This document shows, in pieces, positions 16,013-23,931 of a stretch of 64,000 nt of DNA (position 1 is its first letter; each line of letters opens with the position of its first letter). Below the pieces are notes generated by a model. That model was not told where the DNA came from. It made no database searches and saw only the letters and a list, made by a program, of their open reading frames with translations. The DNA is from Cupriavidus phytohabitans (GTDB taxonomy: Bacteria > Pseudomonadota > Gammaproteobacteria > Burkholderiales > Burkholderiaceae): positions 210,174-274,173 of the forward strand of contig NZ_AUFE01000002.1 in assembly GCF_000426345.1 (NCBI RefSeq), given 5' to 3'. The position numbers were made by a program, and so were the translations under genes.

Positions 16013-17005
16013 ATGATTCGATCCATCCAGGGCGCCGTGCTGGCGCTGACTTCGACGTTGATGCTGGCGGCCGCCCCCGCCGCCTCCGCCGCCAGTATGC
16101 AGCCCCAGTACCCCAGCAAGCCGATCCGGCTGGTGGTGCCGTTTTCCGCCGGCAGCGCCACCGATATCCTGGCGCGCATCCTCGGCAGCAAGATGGCCGA
16201 GGGCGGCAGCTACCAGGTGATCGTCGACAACCGGCCCGGCGCGGGCGGCACCGTCGGCGCCACCGGCGTGGCCAAGGCGGCGCCGGACGGCTACACGCTG
16301 ATCCTGGTGTCGGTCGGGCACGCGATCAACGCCACGCTGTATCCGAAACTCGGCTATGACACGGTGAAGGACTTCGCGCCGGTCTCGCTGGTGGCGAGCG
16401 TGCCCAACGTGCTGGTGGTCAATGCGGCCAGCAAGTACAAGTCGGTGCGCGACGTGGTGGCGGCGGCCAAGGCCACGCCGGGCGCACTGAACTTCGACTC
16501 CGCGGGCTCCGGCAGCTCCACGCACCTGAGCGGCGAGATGTTCAAGATGCAGGCCGGTATCGACATCACGCATATCCCGTACAAGGGCACCGGCGAAGCG
16601 CTGACCGACGTCATGGCCGGCCGCGGCGACATGATGTTTGCGCCGACGGTCTCGGCCATGCCATTCGTCAGGCAAGGCAAGCTGCGCGCGCTGGCGGTGA
16701 CCACGGCCAGGCGGGCCAGCGCGCTGCCGGATATCCCGACCGTCGCGGAATCGGGCTTCCCCGCCTATGCCTTCGATTCCTGGTTCGGCATCCTTGCGCC
16801 GGCCGGAACGCCGCGCGAGATCGTCGACGCCCTCAATGCCGAGATCGGCAAGGCGCTGTCGTCCCCCGACGTGCGCGAGCGCCTGGCCGCGCAGGGCGCC
16901 GAGCCGCGGCGTTCGTCGCCGCAGGAGTTTGCCGCGCATATCCAGGCGGAAATCGGCAAGCTGGCGCCGGTGGTGCGGCAGTCCGGCGTGAGGGCGGGAG
17001 AGTAA
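16013..17005 (+). CDS. Tripartite tricarboxylate (Bug/TctC) substrate-binding protein 1
   Basis: A periplasmic binding protein of 330 residues. ATG 16013 is chosen because AGGAG at 16001-16005 lies just upstream; the ATG at 15998 would itself contain that site. The signal peptide ends near PAASAAS. Family marks are YPSKPIRLVVPFSAG, the ligand loop GSATDILARI, IVDNRPGAGGTVGAT and APDGYTLIL. Bug proteins bind carboxylates or other small organic acids and normally hand them to a TctA/TctB permease, which is not encoded in this window. The gene closes the dioxygenase-porin unit, so its ligand may be the aromatic growth substrate. Confidence 0.9.
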   Translation: MIRSIQGAVLALTSTLMLAAAPAASAASMQPQYPSKPIRLVVPFSAGSATDILARILGSKMAEGGSYQVIVDNRPGAGGTVGATGVAKAAPDGYTLILVSVGHAINATLYPKLGYDTVKDFAPVSLVASVPNVLVVNAASKYKSVRDVVAAAKATPGALNFDSAGSGSSTHLSGEMFKMQAGIDITHIPYKGTGEALTDVMAGRGDMMFAPTVSAMPFVRQGKLRALAVTTARRASALPDIPTVAESGFPAYAFDSWFGILAPAGTPREIVDALNAEIGKALSSPDVRERLAAQGAEPRRSSPQEFAAHIQAEIGKLAPVVRQSGVRAGE

Positions 17006-17044
17006 CGCGCTGCACTTCGTGGAAGCCCCGGCCCTCACCCCCGG

Positions 17045-17070
17045 CCCCTCTCCCGCAAGCGGGAGAGGGG
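17045..17070. terminator. Long perfect hairpin after the Bug gene
   Basis: CCCCTCTCCCGC (17045-17056) and GCGGGAGAGGGG (17059-17070) are a perfect 12-bp inverted repeat with a two-base centre. The same pattern is a common dispersed intergenic palindrome in proteobacteria. Located 39 bases after the stop, it may end the operon transcript, though no T run follows. Confidence 0.55.
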
Positions 17071-17385
17071 AGCAAACAAGCAGTCAGGACAAGCTGTTGG
17101 GTTCACCAGCGATAGCGCCTAGCGAGCGCAGCGATGCGTTCCGTGCCAGGGCCAGTGACCTGAGATACTGCCGGTGCGCAGCGCAGCCGTAGGCGTTCCT
17201 ACGTTGACATCAGCAGCAGGGGCCACGCACAGCTCCGGGCTCGTTCAATCACCGCGTCAATCCCAAGCGCCGTGGTGCACCTTGCGGCAGGCAGCCCTGC
17301 ACGCGACGAAGCCCAGCCCCGTACGAAAGCCCGGGCACAAGACGATAAAAGTGGCCGCCCGCCCAGGGCAAAAAACGCGCTTTTG

Positions 17386-17431
17386 GTTACTTTTGCCGCT
17401 CGGGCAAAAGTGACTCGCCCCTTCAGGGGCG
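17386..17431. repeat. REP-like double hairpin
   Basis: The first stem pairs CTTTTGCC (17390-17397) with GGCAAAAG (17403-17410), extendable with one wobble to GTTAC/GTGAC. Two bases later CGCCCC (17416-17421) pairs with GGGGCG (17426-17431). Closely spaced palindromes of this composition are typical of repetitive extragenic elements. No second copy is seen in the window. Confidence 0.5.
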
Positions 17432-17598
17432 AAACCTGGGCATATCAAATAGCCATCAGATGCCCACCCGCAGCGACGCCAGGACGCAAGAGCAGACCAT
17501 GTCCTACAAGTGAAGCGCTGGAATTCATTCCCACGGCTAATGCACCGTAAAATGTCGCATCCCACCATTCCCGGGCCGCCGCCCAGCCACCTGCCGTC

Positions 17599-18636
17599 AT
17601 GTCCGAGCGCAAGCGCCTCACCCTCAAAGACCTGGCCGCCGAGATCGACGTGCATTACTCGACGGTCTCGCGGGTCATGAATCCGGCCACGCGGCACCTG
17701 GTCGCGCAGGACGTGGCGGCGCGCATCCTGGAGGTGGCCGAGGCGCGCGGCTTCCGCCCGAACCGCATCGCCGCGGGTTTGCGCACGCAGCGTTCGGGGC
17801 TGGTAGGCGTGGTGCTGCCCGATATCGCCAACCCGGTGTTCCCGCCAATCCTGGCGGGGATCGAGTCGGTGCTGGCGCAACAGGGCTACGTGCCCATCGT
17901 CGTCAACGCAGGCACTGACAAGAGCCGGCAGCGCTTCATCATCGACCAGATGATCGGCCGGCAGGTCGAAGGGCTGGTGCTGGCGACGGCGGAGCGCGAG
18001 GACGCGGTGCTCGACTACTGCATCCGGCAGCATATCCCGGTCGTCACGGTCAACCGCGGCGAAGAGGCGGGACGGGTCTCGTGCGTGGTCAGCGACAACT
18101 TGCTGGCGATGCGGCTGACGGTAGACCACCTGGTCGGCCTCGGCCATCGCCATATCGGCCATATCGCGGGCCCGGCCGCGCTGTCGACCGGCTTCCTGCG
18201 GCGCGAGGGCTTTGTCCAGGCGGTCAGGCGGCATCGCCTGCGCCGTGACGCCTGGCACGTGATCGAGGCCGCCAGCTATTCGCGCGAGGCCGGCAAGCTG
18301 GCGTGCGCGCAACTGCTGGAAGCCTTTCCGGCGGTTACCGCCATCGCCGCCGGCAACGACCTGGTGGCGATGGGCTGCTACGACCTGCTGCGCGAACGCG
18401 GACTGGATTGCCCCGCCGACATTTCGGTGGTGGGCCACAACGACATGCCGTTCGCCGATGCGCTGACCCCGCCGCTGACCACGGTGCGCATCGCCGTCCA
18501 TGAAATGGGCGAGGAGGCTGCGCGGCTGCTGCTCCGCCAGATCGACAAGCCGGGATCCGATGCCGTCACCGTGCAGCTGACGCCGCAGCTGATCGTGCGC
18601 GGCTCCACCGCTGCGCCGCACGACAGCGCCTCTTAG
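17599..18636 (+). CDS. LacI-family transcriptional regulator
   Basis: A 345-residue repressor-type regulator. The N-terminal helix-turn-helix is LTLKDLAAEIDVHYSTVSRVMN and the hinge helix lies near RPNRIAAGLRTQRS. The remainder is a periplasmic-binding-protein-like ligand domain (LVGVVLPDIANPVFP, VVGHNDMPFADALTPPLTTV). LacI members bind palindromes with a central CG; two such sites (10713-10726 and 14781-14794) lie in front of the dioxygenase operon and the porin of the same cluster. I therefore infer local repression of that cluster with a substrate or intermediate as inducer. The unrelated sulfatase and LysR genes follow on the other side. Confidence 0.9.
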   Translation: MSERKRLTLKDLAAEIDVHYSTVSRVMNPATRHLVAQDVAARILEVAEARGFRPNRIAAGLRTQRSGLVGVVLPDIANPVFPPILAGIESVLAQQGYVPIVVNAGTDKSRQRFIIDQMIGRQVEGLVLATAEREDAVLDYCIRQHIPVVTVNRGEEAGRVSCVVSDNLLAMRLTVDHLVGLGHRHIGHIAGPAALSTGFLRREGFVQAVRRHRLRRDAWHVIEAASYSREAGKLACAQLLEAFPAVTAIAAGNDLVAMGCYDLLRERGLDCPADISVVGHNDMPFADALTPPLTTVRIAVHEMGEEAARLLLRQIDKPGSDAVTVQLTPQLIVRGSTAAPHDSAS

Positions 18637-18654
18637 CCTGGGAGGACGGCAGCT

Positions 18655-19563
18655 CTAGCGTGCCGCCGCCACCAGTGCCGCCATGAAGGCCTGCCGCAGT
18701 GGCGTCTGCTCGGCATCGCGATGCCGGAGCACGCCTACCGTGCCTTCGCGCCGGTATGGCAGCGGCAATGGCACTACCTGTCCCAGCGCGCGGAAGAACT
18801 CGGTCATCCTCCCCGACATCACCGCCAGCAATTCGCTTTGCTGCAGCAGCGCCACGTTCGCCAGCACCGTGGCGCTCTCGATGCGCACCGTCGGCGCCGG
18901 TTCGCCCGCCAGTGCCAGTTCGTAGTCCAGCTCGCGCCGGATCTGGCTGGTGGCGGGCGGGCCGATCCATGTATAGGCGCGCGTCTCGTCCCAGCGCAGC
19001 TTGCGCCGGCGCGCCAGCGGATGCGCCGGGCCGGCAATGACGCGGATGGTCTCGGGATAGAGCAGGTCGCAGCGCAGCGGCGCGTCGATGCCCTGCACCT
19101 CGGTGCGCCCGACCACGAAATCCAGCCGCCCTTCGCGCAGGGCCGGCAGCATGTCTTCCACGGTGCCCTCGGAAAGCGTCAGGTGCGCCTCGGGAAACGC
19201 CTCGCGGAATTGCCGTACCGCTGCGGGGAGCAGGTCGACCGCAACCGTTGGCGTCGCGCCGACCGCCAGCTGGCCGGCCGCGCCGTCCGCCATCACGCGG
19301 ATGGTGGCCTGGGTGCGTTCGATCTCGCTGAGGATGGTGCGCGCGTGGACCACCAGCGCTTCGCAGAAACGCGTCGGCATCAGGCCGCGCGAATGCCGCT
19401 CGAACAGCGCGACGCCGAGTTCACTTTCCAGCTCGGCCAGCCAGCGCGACAGCGCCGGCTGCGTCATGCTGAGCCGCTCCGCGGTATGGCTGACATTGCG
19501 GGTTTCGTAGAGCGCCACCAGCACATGCAGTTGCCGGATGCGCAGGCGCTGGGTCCATTCCAT
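18655..19563 (-). CDS. LysR-family transcriptional regulator (sulfatase-linked)
   Basis: A 302-residue LysR regulator. The N-terminal winged helix has LHVLVALYETRNVSHTAERL followed by SMTQPALSRWLAELESELGV. The effector domain begins near residue 90 (GQLAVGATPTVAVDLLP). It is transcribed away from the sulfatase gene, with about 100-150 bases between the starts, the usual arrangement of a LysR activator and its target. It ends 18 bases from the LacI gene on the opposite strand. The inducer is unknown; a sulfated compound or its product would fit the neighbour. Confidence 0.88.
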   Translation of the reverse strand: MEWTQRLRIRQLHVLVALYETRNVSHTAERLSMTQPALSRWLAELESELGVALFERHSRGLMPTRFCEALVVHARTILSEIERTQATIRVMADGAAGQLAVGATPTVAVDLLPAAVRQFREAFPEAHLTLSEGTVEDMLPALREGRLDFVVGRTEVQGIDAPLRCDLLYPETIRVIAGPAHPLARRRKLRWDETRAYTWIGPPATSQIRRELDYELALAGEPAPTVRIESATVLANVALLQQSELLAVMSGRMTEFFRALGQVVPLPLPYRREGTVGVLRHRDAEQTPLRQAFMAALVAAAR

Positions 19564-19717
19564 GGCTCTGTTTCCGGTATGCCAGAGAGGTTATAGCAGT
19601 GCCTATTTTAATCATTTCAATGTCATCTCGGCCAATGCCATACTTTTCGCACGTGGCGCCATGTCGCCTCGACAGCGTCCCCGACCGCCCCCTGAGCCGC
19701 CCCCTGAGCCGCCCCAC

Positions 19718-21355
19718 ATGTCCGACCCGACACCGCTTCCGCGCACCGATTCGCGTCCCGACTCGCGTCCCGATCCGCGCCCCAATTTCCTGCTCTTCAT
19801 CACCGACCAGCACCGCGCCGACCACCTCGGCATTTATGGCAACGATGTCGTGCGCACGCCCAATATCGACCGCCTGGGAAGCTGGGTGGCGCAGCGTTGC
19901 TACGTAGCCTCGCCGATCTGCATGCCCAACCGCTCGTCGCTGATGACCGGGCGCATGCCGTCGGCTCATGGCGCGCGCCACAACGGCATTCCGCTGCCGC
20001 TGTCGCAGGTGACCTTCGTCGAGCGGCTGCGCGAGGCGGGCTACCGCACCGGACTGGTCGGCAAGTCGCACCTGCAGAACATGACGGGGCTGCCGCCGGT
20101 GTGGCCGCGCCCGCAGGATCCGCGCACCGAAGGCGAGGCGCGCCGGCCCGAGGCCGGGCGCTTCGATCAGGAATGGGGGCCGGCGTGGCGCGACGATGCC
20201 AGCTTCGACATGTCGCTGCCGTTCTATGGCTTCGGCGACGTGCAGCTGGTCATCGACCATGGCGACACGGCCGGCGGCCATTACCGCCGCTGGCTTGAAC
20301 AACACCATCCGGAAGTGGCTGCGCTGTGCGGGCAGCAGCACGCCATCCCGACGCCGGAATACGCGCTGTGCGCCGCACGGCAGGCCTGGCGCACACGCGT
20401 GCCGGAGACGTTGTCGACCACCGCCTGGATCGGCGACCGCACCATCGACCTGCTGGAGCAATACGCCAGTGCCGACGCGCCGTTCATGATCCAGTGCTCG
20501 TTCCCCGATCCGCACCACCCGTTCACGCCCCCCGGCCGGTACTGGGACATGTACCGTCCCGAGGACATGGTGCTGCCCGCGTCGTTCCATGACGATCCCG
20601 CGCTGGCGCCGCCGCACCTCAAATGGATGCACGCGCAGCGCGATGCCGGCCGCGCGGTCAAGCACACGCCGGCGATGTTCGCCTGCACCGGGCGCGAGGC
20701 GCGCGAGGCGCTGGCGCTGAACTATGGCTCGATTGCGCATATCGACGACACCATCGGCCGGGTGATGGCACGGCTGGCGGCCCTGGGGCTGGACCACAAT
20801 ACCGTGGTGCTGTTCACCAGCGACCACGGCGATTTCTTCGGCGACCACCAGCTGCTGTGGAAGGGACCGCTGCACTACCAGGGCCTGATCCGCACGCCGC
20901 TGCTGTGGTCCGAGCCGGCCGCGCGGGCCGCACACAAGGCACCGGCCGTGCGCAGCCAGGCGTTGTGTTCGACCATCGACATCGCGCCGACCATCCTGGC
21001 GCGCGCCGGCTGCCTGCCCTACAACGGCATGCAGGGCTTGTCGCTGCTGCCGGCCATGGCGGGCGAGCCGCTGCCGCGCAAGGCCGTGCTGGTCGAAGAA
21101 GAAAACCAGCGCACGCTGTTCGATTTCCCGATGCGCACCCGCATGCGCACGCTGCAGACCGCGCGCTACCGGCTCAGCCTCTATGAAGGCGCGGACTGGG
21201 GCGAACTGTACGACCTGGAGAGCGACCCGGCCGAATCGCACAACCTGTGGTATGAGCCCGCCCTGGCGGGCGTGCGCCAGGAACTGCTGCACCAGCTGGT
21301 ACTGGCGATGATCGCGCACAGTGATGCCAGCCCGAACCCGACCGCACTGGCCTGA
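19718..21355 (+). CDS. Cytoplasmic-type sulfatase (alkaline phosphatase superfamily)
   Basis: A sulfatase of 545 residues from ATG 19718; ATG 19661 is an in-frame alternative that only adds a Pro/Arg-rich extension. Metal ligands are in NFLLFITDQHRADHLG near residue 30 and in FTSDHGDFFGDH. The formylglycine motif is C-M-P-N-R (Cys68), the Cys type that anaerobic or FGE-type enzymes convert to formylglycine. No signal peptide is visible, so the enzyme likely acts in the cytoplasm, as choline sulfatase does. The family hydrolyses sulfate esters or sometimes phosphonate esters. It lies divergent from a LysR gene and 92 bases before a Bug gene, so a sulfated organic acid is a plausible substrate. 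Confidence 0.85.
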   Translation: MSDPTPLPRTDSRPDSRPDPRPNFLLFITDQHRADHLGIYGNDVVRTPNIDRLGSWVAQRCYVASPICMPNRSSLMTGRMPSAHGARHNGIPLPLSQVTFVERLREAGYRTGLVGKSHLQNMTGLPPVWPRPQDPRTEGEARRPEAGRFDQEWGPAWRDDASFDMSLPFYGFGDVQLVIDHGDTAGGHYRRWLEQHHPEVAALCGQQHAIPTPEYALCAARQAWRTRVPETLSTTAWIGDRTIDLLEQYASADAPFMIQCSFPDPHHPFTPPGRYWDMYRPEDMVLPASFHDDPALAPPHLKWMHAQRDAGRAVKHTPAMFACTGREAREALALNYGSIAHIDDTIGRVMARLAALGLDHNTVVLFTSDHGDFFGDHQLLWKGPLHYQGLIRTPLLWSEPAARAAHKAPAVRSQALCSTIDIAPTILARAGCLPYNGMQGLSLLPAMAGEPLPRKAVLVEEENQRTLFDFPMRTRMRTLQTARYRLSLYEGADWGELYDLESDPAESHNLWYEPALAGVRQELLHQLVLAMIAHSDASPNPTALA

Positions 21356-21447
21356 CACATCCGGGCCAGCCCGCCGGCCTGCGGCGACACCGATGACAGC
21401 CCAGCCGGTAACAGCCCCACCGATAACGAGAGAAACGGAGACAACGC

Positions 21448-22467
21448 ATGACCCGCCCCATGGCTACCCGCCCCATTGGTTTCCCCACCGCTTCGCACCG
21501 CGCCCGACGGGGCTTGCTGGCCGCCCTTGCCGGCATCGCATTGCTGGCCGCATTGCCCGCGCACGCCCAGGACGCCTACCCGTCGCGGCCGGTCCGCATC
21601 ATCGTCAACTTCCCTGCCGGCGGGCCGCTCGATAGCGTGGCCCGGCTGGTCGCCGAGCGCGCGGGCCGTGACCTGAAGCAGCCGGTAGTGGTGGAAAACC
21701 GCGCCGGTGCCGGCGGCAACGTCGGTGCCGAAGCCGCCGCGCGCGCTACCGCTGACGGCTACACGCTGCTGATGTCGACCGACACGCTGGTGACGGTCAA
21801 CCCGTTCGCCTATCGCAAGATGTCGTTCGACCCGCTGCGCGACCTGCAGCCGGTGGGCCTGGCCGGCACCTTCAACCAGGTGCTGGTGACGCACCCGGCC
21901 ATCAAGGTCGCAAGCCTGGACAACTTCCTGGCCATGGCGAAGACGCAGGACCTGTCGTATGCCTCGGCAGGAATCGCGTCGCCGGGGCATGTCGCCTTCG
22001 AAATGCTGAAAGCGCGCACGCAGATCCAGGGCACGCACGTGCCATACAAGGGCAACGCCCCGGCGCTCAGCGACGTGCTGGCCGGGCAGGTGCCGGCCGG
22101 ATTCCTGGCGACACCGACCGCGGTGCAGTACATCCGCAGCGGCAAGCTGGTGCCGCTGGCTGTATCCGGGCTGCGGCGCGATCCCTTGCTGCCCGACGTG
22201 CCCACCGTGGCGGAGACCGGCGTATCCGGCTTCGACGCCGAGTTCGCTTTTGTGATGCTGGTGCCGTCCGGCACGCCCGCACCGATCCGCGCGCGCTGGG
22301 AGCAGGAGCTGAAGACGATCTTCGCGGACGCGGGATTCCAGAAGAAGCTGCTGGCGCAAGGCGTCAGGCCGCAGGCCACCGACGGCGCCCAGGCCACGGC
22401 GTGGCTGGCCGCCGGCAGCAAGCGCTGGGGCGAGTTGATCCGCAAGCTTGGGGTGTCGCTGGACTGA
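21448..22467 (+). CDS. Bug/TctC substrate-binding protein 2
   Basis: A 339-residue periplasmic receptor with a good ribosome-binding site (ACGGAGA) before ATG 21448. The long N-region and hydrophobic core end at LPAHAQD. Family marks are YPSRPVRIIVNFPAGGPLDS, VVVENRAGAGGNVGAE and ATADGYTLLMS. The ligand loop reads GGPLDSVARL instead of the commoner GGxTDxxAR. It follows the sulfatase gene and may deliver a sulfate ester or the acid released from it. No TctA/TctB genes are adjacent. Confidence 0.9.
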   Translation: MTRPMATRPIGFPTASHRARRGLLAALAGIALLAALPAHAQDAYPSRPVRIIVNFPAGGPLDSVARLVAERAGRDLKQPVVVENRAGAGGNVGAEAAARATADGYTLLMSTDTLVTVNPFAYRKMSFDPLRDLQPVGLAGTFNQVLVTHPAIKVASLDNFLAMAKTQDLSYASAGIASPGHVAFEMLKARTQIQGTHVPYKGNAPALSDVLAGQVPAGFLATPTAVQYIRSGKLVPLAVSGLRRDPLLPDVPTVAETGVSGFDAEFAFVMLVPSGTPAPIRARWEQELKTIFADAGFQKKLLAQGVRPQATDGAQATAWLAAGSKRWGELIRKLGVSLD

Positions 22468-22656
22468 CAGGAACCGCCCGCACGGTATTCTGGCAGGCAC
22501 ATCCCGCACAGGTAAAAAGGCACGGCTGGTAATTCTGGAAGTGCTCGTTACAACCTGGAACGCGAGGATGCCGCCACAGGCGGCGCATTGCGGGTGCCGG
22601 TGCTCTGGAATGGGATTTGCTATTCCCATGCAGGACACGTCGCGACAGCACCTCGC

Positions 22657-23922
22657 ATGCCTTCCCTTGACCCCGTGTCGCCGCGCGCCGCCTTCGAGCT
22701 GATCCGCGAGAGCATCAAGTCGTGGATCGACGACTATGCCCCGAGCATGGGCGCGGCGCTGGCGTACTACACCGTCTTCTCGATCGCCCCGCTGCTGATG
22801 ATCGTCATCACCGTGGCGGGTGTGATATTCGGCGCGGAGGCGGCGCGCGGCGAGGTCGTCAGCGAGCTGAACGGGCTGATCGGCGCCGAAGGGGCGGAGG
22901 CGGTCGAAGAGATGCTGGTCGCGGTCAGCGAACCGGCCACCAGCACGATTACCGCCACCCTGGGCGTGGTGGCATTGCTGGTGGGCGCGACCACGGTGTT
23001 TGCCGAACTGCAGTCGGCGCTCGACCGCATCTGGCGCGTGCCGCAGCGCCAGAAGAGTTCGGGCCTGTTTTCGCTGTTGCGCGCTCGGCTGCTCTCGTTC
23101 GGCATGATCCTGGGCATCGGCTTCCTGCTGGTGGTTTCGCTGCTGCTCAGTGCCGGCATCTCGGCGCTGGGGCGTGAGTGGGGGCCGCTGCTGGGCATCG
23201 ACGAGGCGGTCGGGCATGCGCTGGACACCGTCATCAGCCTGGTGCTGACGACCGTGGTATTCGCGATGATCTACAAGATCATGCCGCGCACCAAGATCCG
23301 CTGGTTCGACGTCTGGCTGGGCGCGGTCGTCACGGCGCTGCTGTTCACGCTGGGCAAGTTCCTGATCGGCCTGTATATCGGCAAGAGTGGCGTGGCCAGC
23401 GGGTATGGCGCCGCCGGGTCGCTGGTGGTGTTGCTGTTATGGGTGTACTACGCCGCGCAGATTTTTCTGCTGGGTGCCGAATTTACCTGGCATTTTGCCC
23501 AGCGTTTCGGCTCGCTGCGGCACAGCGGCCAGCCGCAGCCGACTGCGCCGATACGTGGGCGGGCGCAGGTGGTCGTGGACGAGCATGCCCAAGGCGAGGC
23601 GGCACGCCATCCGGTAAAGGCCGGCGACGACGGCGTGACGCCGATCGTGGCGCTCTATGTCGACGAGATCGTGACCGCCGCCGTCAAGGCGGGAGAGCAG
23701 GGGCAGGCGACGGCGGTCGCCATCGCGGACGCTGCCGAGAAAGCCTTTACCCACTTCAGGAGCGCCGCGGGCTCGGACAGGCAGGCATTGCGTAACCGCC
23801 TGCGGGAACTGGCGCAGGCACTGGTCGTGTCTGCCGAGGCGGGGCATCATTCAGGCGATACCCGCAACCTGATCAAGTTCGGCGTGAGCTACGTCGAAGC
23901 TTGCCTGCACCGGACGCACTGA
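22657..23922 (+). CDS. YihY/BrkB-family inner-membrane protein
   Basis: A 421-residue protein with an N-terminal YihY/UPF0761 domain (about residues 10-285) of six helices: DDYAPSMGAALAYYTVFSIAP opens the family signature, YKIMPRTKIRWFDVWLGAVV and YGAAGSLVVLLLWVYYAAQI follow. The last 130 residues are a hydrophilic tail with no recognisable domain. ATG 22657 best fits the family start, although it lacks a clear ribosome-binding site; an upstream TTG at 22588 is possible. Despite older 'ribonuclease BN' labels, the family's function is unsettled. It converges with the diguanylate cyclase gene nine bases away. Confidence 0.82.
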   Translation: MPSLDPVSPRAAFELIRESIKSWIDDYAPSMGAALAYYTVFSIAPLLMIVITVAGVIFGAEAARGEVVSELNGLIGAEGAEAVEEMLVAVSEPATSTITATLGVVALLVGATTVFAELQSALDRIWRVPQRQKSSGLFSLLRARLLSFGMILGIGFLLVVSLLLSAGISALGREWGPLLGIDEAVGHALDTVISLVLTTVVFAMIYKIMPRTKIRWFDVWLGAVVTALLFTLGKFLIGLYIGKSGVASGYGAAGSLVVLLLWVYYAAQIFLLGAEFTWHFAQRFGSLRHSGQPQPTAPIRGRAQVVVDEHAQGEAARHPVKAGDDGVTPIVALYVDEIVTAAVKAGEQGQATAVAIADAAEKAFTHFRSAAGSDRQALRNRLRELAQALVVSAEAGHHSGDTRNLIKFGVSYVEACLHRTH

Positions 23923-23931
23923 GGCGCCGCA

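Larger units (their letters stand above)
17006..17598. other. 593-base gene-free region with REP-like palindromes
   Basis: No credible gene. The region contains a 12-bp perfect hairpin near the Bug stop and, further on, two adjacent hairpins with the TTTTGGTTACTTTTG type sequence that recurs between genes in Cupriavidus and Ralstonia genomes. The last 80 bases must carry the promoter of the LacI gene; no clear hexamers stand out there. Confidence 0.55.

Noticed and set aside
16013..17005. Bug proteins as evidence of a complete tripartite tricarboxylate transporter here
   Set aside because: No TctA (about 500 residues, 12 helices) or TctB (about 150 residues, 4 helices) frame is found anywhere in the window.
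14600..17038. 812-codon minus-strand open frame opposite porin and Bug genes
   Set aside because: Shadow of the plus-strand genes, which have signal peptides, family motifs and ribosome-binding sites.
17257..18621. 454-codon minus-strand open frame opposite the LacI gene
   Set aside because: Crosses the REP-like hairpins and mirrors the LacI coding sequence; its translation has no family resemblance.
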